Shown here: positions 63,121 to 64,000 of the stretch, piece by piece | Layout: each line of letters starts with the position of its first letter | How positions within the stretch are numbered: position 1 is the first letter of the stretch | From: Emticicia sp. 21SJ11W-3 | Lineage (GTDB): Bacteria; Bacteroidota; Bacteroidia; Cytophagales; Spirosomataceae | Reading direction: 5' to 3' | DNA length: 64,000 bases | NCBI RefSeq assembly: GCF_024138715.1 | Contig: NZ_CP092074.1 | Location: forward strand, 2,480,001-2,544,000 | The notes under the pieces: generated by a model | Seen by the model: the letters and a program-made list of their open reading frames with translations, nothing else | Databases searched by the model: none | Told to the model about the DNA's origin: nothing | Made by a program: the position numbers and the translations under genes

Positions 63121-63150
63121 TAAGATGCGTAATACATTGTAAATATGAAA

Positions 63151-63181
63151 ATATCCCGCAGTAATGCGGGGTATTTTTTTT
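63151..63181 (+). terminator. Rho-independent terminator of acn
   Basis: A ten-base-pair stem (ATATCCCGCA/TGCGGGGTAT, GTAA loop, one G-T pair) is followed by eight T, 30 bases after the acn stop. Confidence 0.92.
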
Positions 63182-63195
63182 GCCTGATAGGTGGT

Positions 63196-64000
63196 TTATG
63201 GATTGGGGAAGTTCCTGCCGGCATCGTCAAGAATCAGTACCCAGTCCTGCCCGTAACCATAGCGCGGTGGAGTGAACCGGTGTGTGCCTTTGTTTTCTAT
63301 CCGGGCAATGGCTTCTGTTTTACCCGTGCGAGGGTCAAACCAGTATGCATTAACTTGTAAGCCAGAAATCTTTCCCAGATTAACCGTAAATGAATTACCT
63401 ACCGCAGTATACACAAAGGCGTAGTTTTGCCCTCTGGTAGCCTGAATACGCTCGGCAGGAGGCAGGTTATTTTCTACAATTAATGACTGGTCAGGAACGC
63501 GGTCAAGAAAAGGGCGCGATTCTATCAGTTTTCTTAGCCATTGCATTTGTTTTGCACCCGGTAAATCAATGGCCTGTTGCCAGTAAATATGTGGATTATT
63601 GACGGCTTCGCGGTCAGGCGAATACATCTGCCAGATATCATGACAACCATAACTATGCCCGAATGCACCGGCAAATACATCCAGATACGCATATTTGCGT
63701 ACATCGTAGGCGTTTGTTGTTCCTAAGTCATGGGCATTGAAGCAAACGGGGTGGTCTTCATATATGGGTTCTCCGTCAATTACGGGTTTCGTGTTTGGCC
63801 GGTCGTATGCGCCCTTAATGTGGTCATAAATTGGGGTATCGCGACAATGACCGTTCTGAAACATGTTGAAGTCGAACCATGTATCGTCATGAAACCACTC
63901 ACTGGCTCCTTCTCTATTGGGCTGAGGGTGGTAGGTAATCAAAGCCTTGTCGTTACCACCTGCACCTTCTGTTATACCTGCGGCCATGGCTCGCCACACT
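63196..64000 (-). CDS. GH140/DUF4038-like glycoside hydrolase (5' end beyond window)
   Basis: Only the C-terminal 268 residues or so are present; the frame is open through the right edge, and the GTG at 63999 is not a real start. The sequence has WRAMAAGITEGAGGNDKALI, TYHPQPNREGASEWFH, PVIDGEPIYEDHPVCF (likely catalytic Glu) and AFGHSYGCHDIWQMYSP, all typical of DUF4038 (TIM barrel, relatives include GH140 apiosidase). After it comes the putative collagen-binding-type beta domain (VNAYWFDPRTGKTE ... FTPPRYGYGQDWVLILD). Such enzymes cleave plant cell-wall side chains in polysaccharide-degrading Bacteroidota; exact specificity unknown. Confidence 0.82.
   Translation of the reverse strand, partial: VWRAMAAGITEGAGGNDKALITYHPQPNREGASEWFHDDTWFDFNMFQNGHCRDTPIYDHIKGAYDRPNTKPVIDGEPIYEDHPVCFNAHDLGTTNAYDVRKYAYLDVFAGAFGHSYGCHDIWQMYSPDREAVNNPHIYWQQAIDLPGAKQMQWLRKLIESRPFLDRVPDQSLIVENNLPPAERIQATRGQNYAFVYTAVGNSFTVNLGKISGLQVNAYWFDPRTGKTEAIARIENKGTHRFTPPRYGYGQDWVLILDDAGRNFPNP

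Noticed and set aside
1-64000. CRISPR arrays, tRNA or rRNA genes, transposases, phage genes
   Set aside because: No regular repeat-spacer pattern, tRNA T-loop box, rRNA sequence or mobile-element protein was found on reading the window.

Overview
The window looks like ordinary chromosome from a member of the Bacteroidota, probably a Cytophagales-type environmental bacterium. Supporting signs are a SusC/SusD outer-membrane pair, many Sec and Tat exported proteins and lipoproteins, weak ribosome binding sites, several promoters of the phylum's TTTG-N19-21-TAnnTTTG type, an rpmI-rplT ribosomal pair, Bacteroidota-type MenB/MenE, and a zinc-less sirtuin. I assign no genus. I see no rRNA, tRNA, CRISPR array, prophage, transposase or conjugation gene.

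Layout. 1-5.5 kb: a TPR lipoprotein cut by the left edge, a 23S-rRNA-type methyltransferase, two tandem paralogous secreted proteins of unknown function and an EVE-domain protein, all on the minus strand. 5.5-9.8 kb: menaquinone genes menB (-) and menE (+) around a DUF2452 protein and a Rieske lipoprotein, plus an unknown gene overlapping menE. 9.9-18.5 kb: a susC-susD-lipoprotein operon divergent from a Tat-exported HisC-like aminotransferase and an AEC-type permease. A 967-base non-coding region rich in inverted repeats separates them. 18.5-23.3 kb: methionine aminotransferase, an XRE/LexA-like regulator with a degenerate protease site, aldehyde dehydrogenase and a metallo-beta-lactamase-fold hydrolase. 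23.4-28 kb: a leucine/acyl-CoA catabolic cluster (carboxylase beta subunit, acyl-CoA dehydrogenase, HMG-CoA lyase, enoyl-CoA hydratase). 28-29.2 kb: tandem DinB-fold genes. 29.3-38 kb: a maltose/maltodextrin locus (GH65 phosphorylase, beta-phosphoglucomutase, exported GH13, cytoplasmic GH13, SLC45-like sugar transporter). 38-40 kb: a LytS/LytT two-component system. 40.4-45.8 kb: class III aminotransferase, DUF2461, trpS, PAP2 phosphatase, DUF2147 and a Tat-exported Gfo/Idh/MocA oxidoreductase. 46-49.5 kb: dnaK with an unusual upstream region, a NuiA-like protein, and rplT/rpmI without infC. 49.6-52 kb: AGE-family epimerase and RfaE-like kinase. 52-63.1 kb: dnaE, trxA, a serine beta-lactamase-like hydrolase, Sir2, topA and aconitase. 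The right edge cuts a GH140/DUF4038-like glycosidase.

How the genes work together. In the maltose locus, the exported GH13 would shorten maltodextrins outside the cytoplasm and the SLC45-like carrier would import them. GH65 would phosphorolyse maltose to glucose and beta-glucose-1-phosphate, and PgmB would turn the latter into glucose-6-phosphate. The 23-28 kb cluster matches the lower leucine pathway (methylcrotonyl-CoA to acetoacetate) except that the biotin-carrying alpha subunit is absent here. I found no clear new defence or mobile system. The least explained sequence is the structured leader in front of susC (15.1-15.5 kb), the control region in front of dnaK, and the non-coding stretch at 40.1-40.4 kb.
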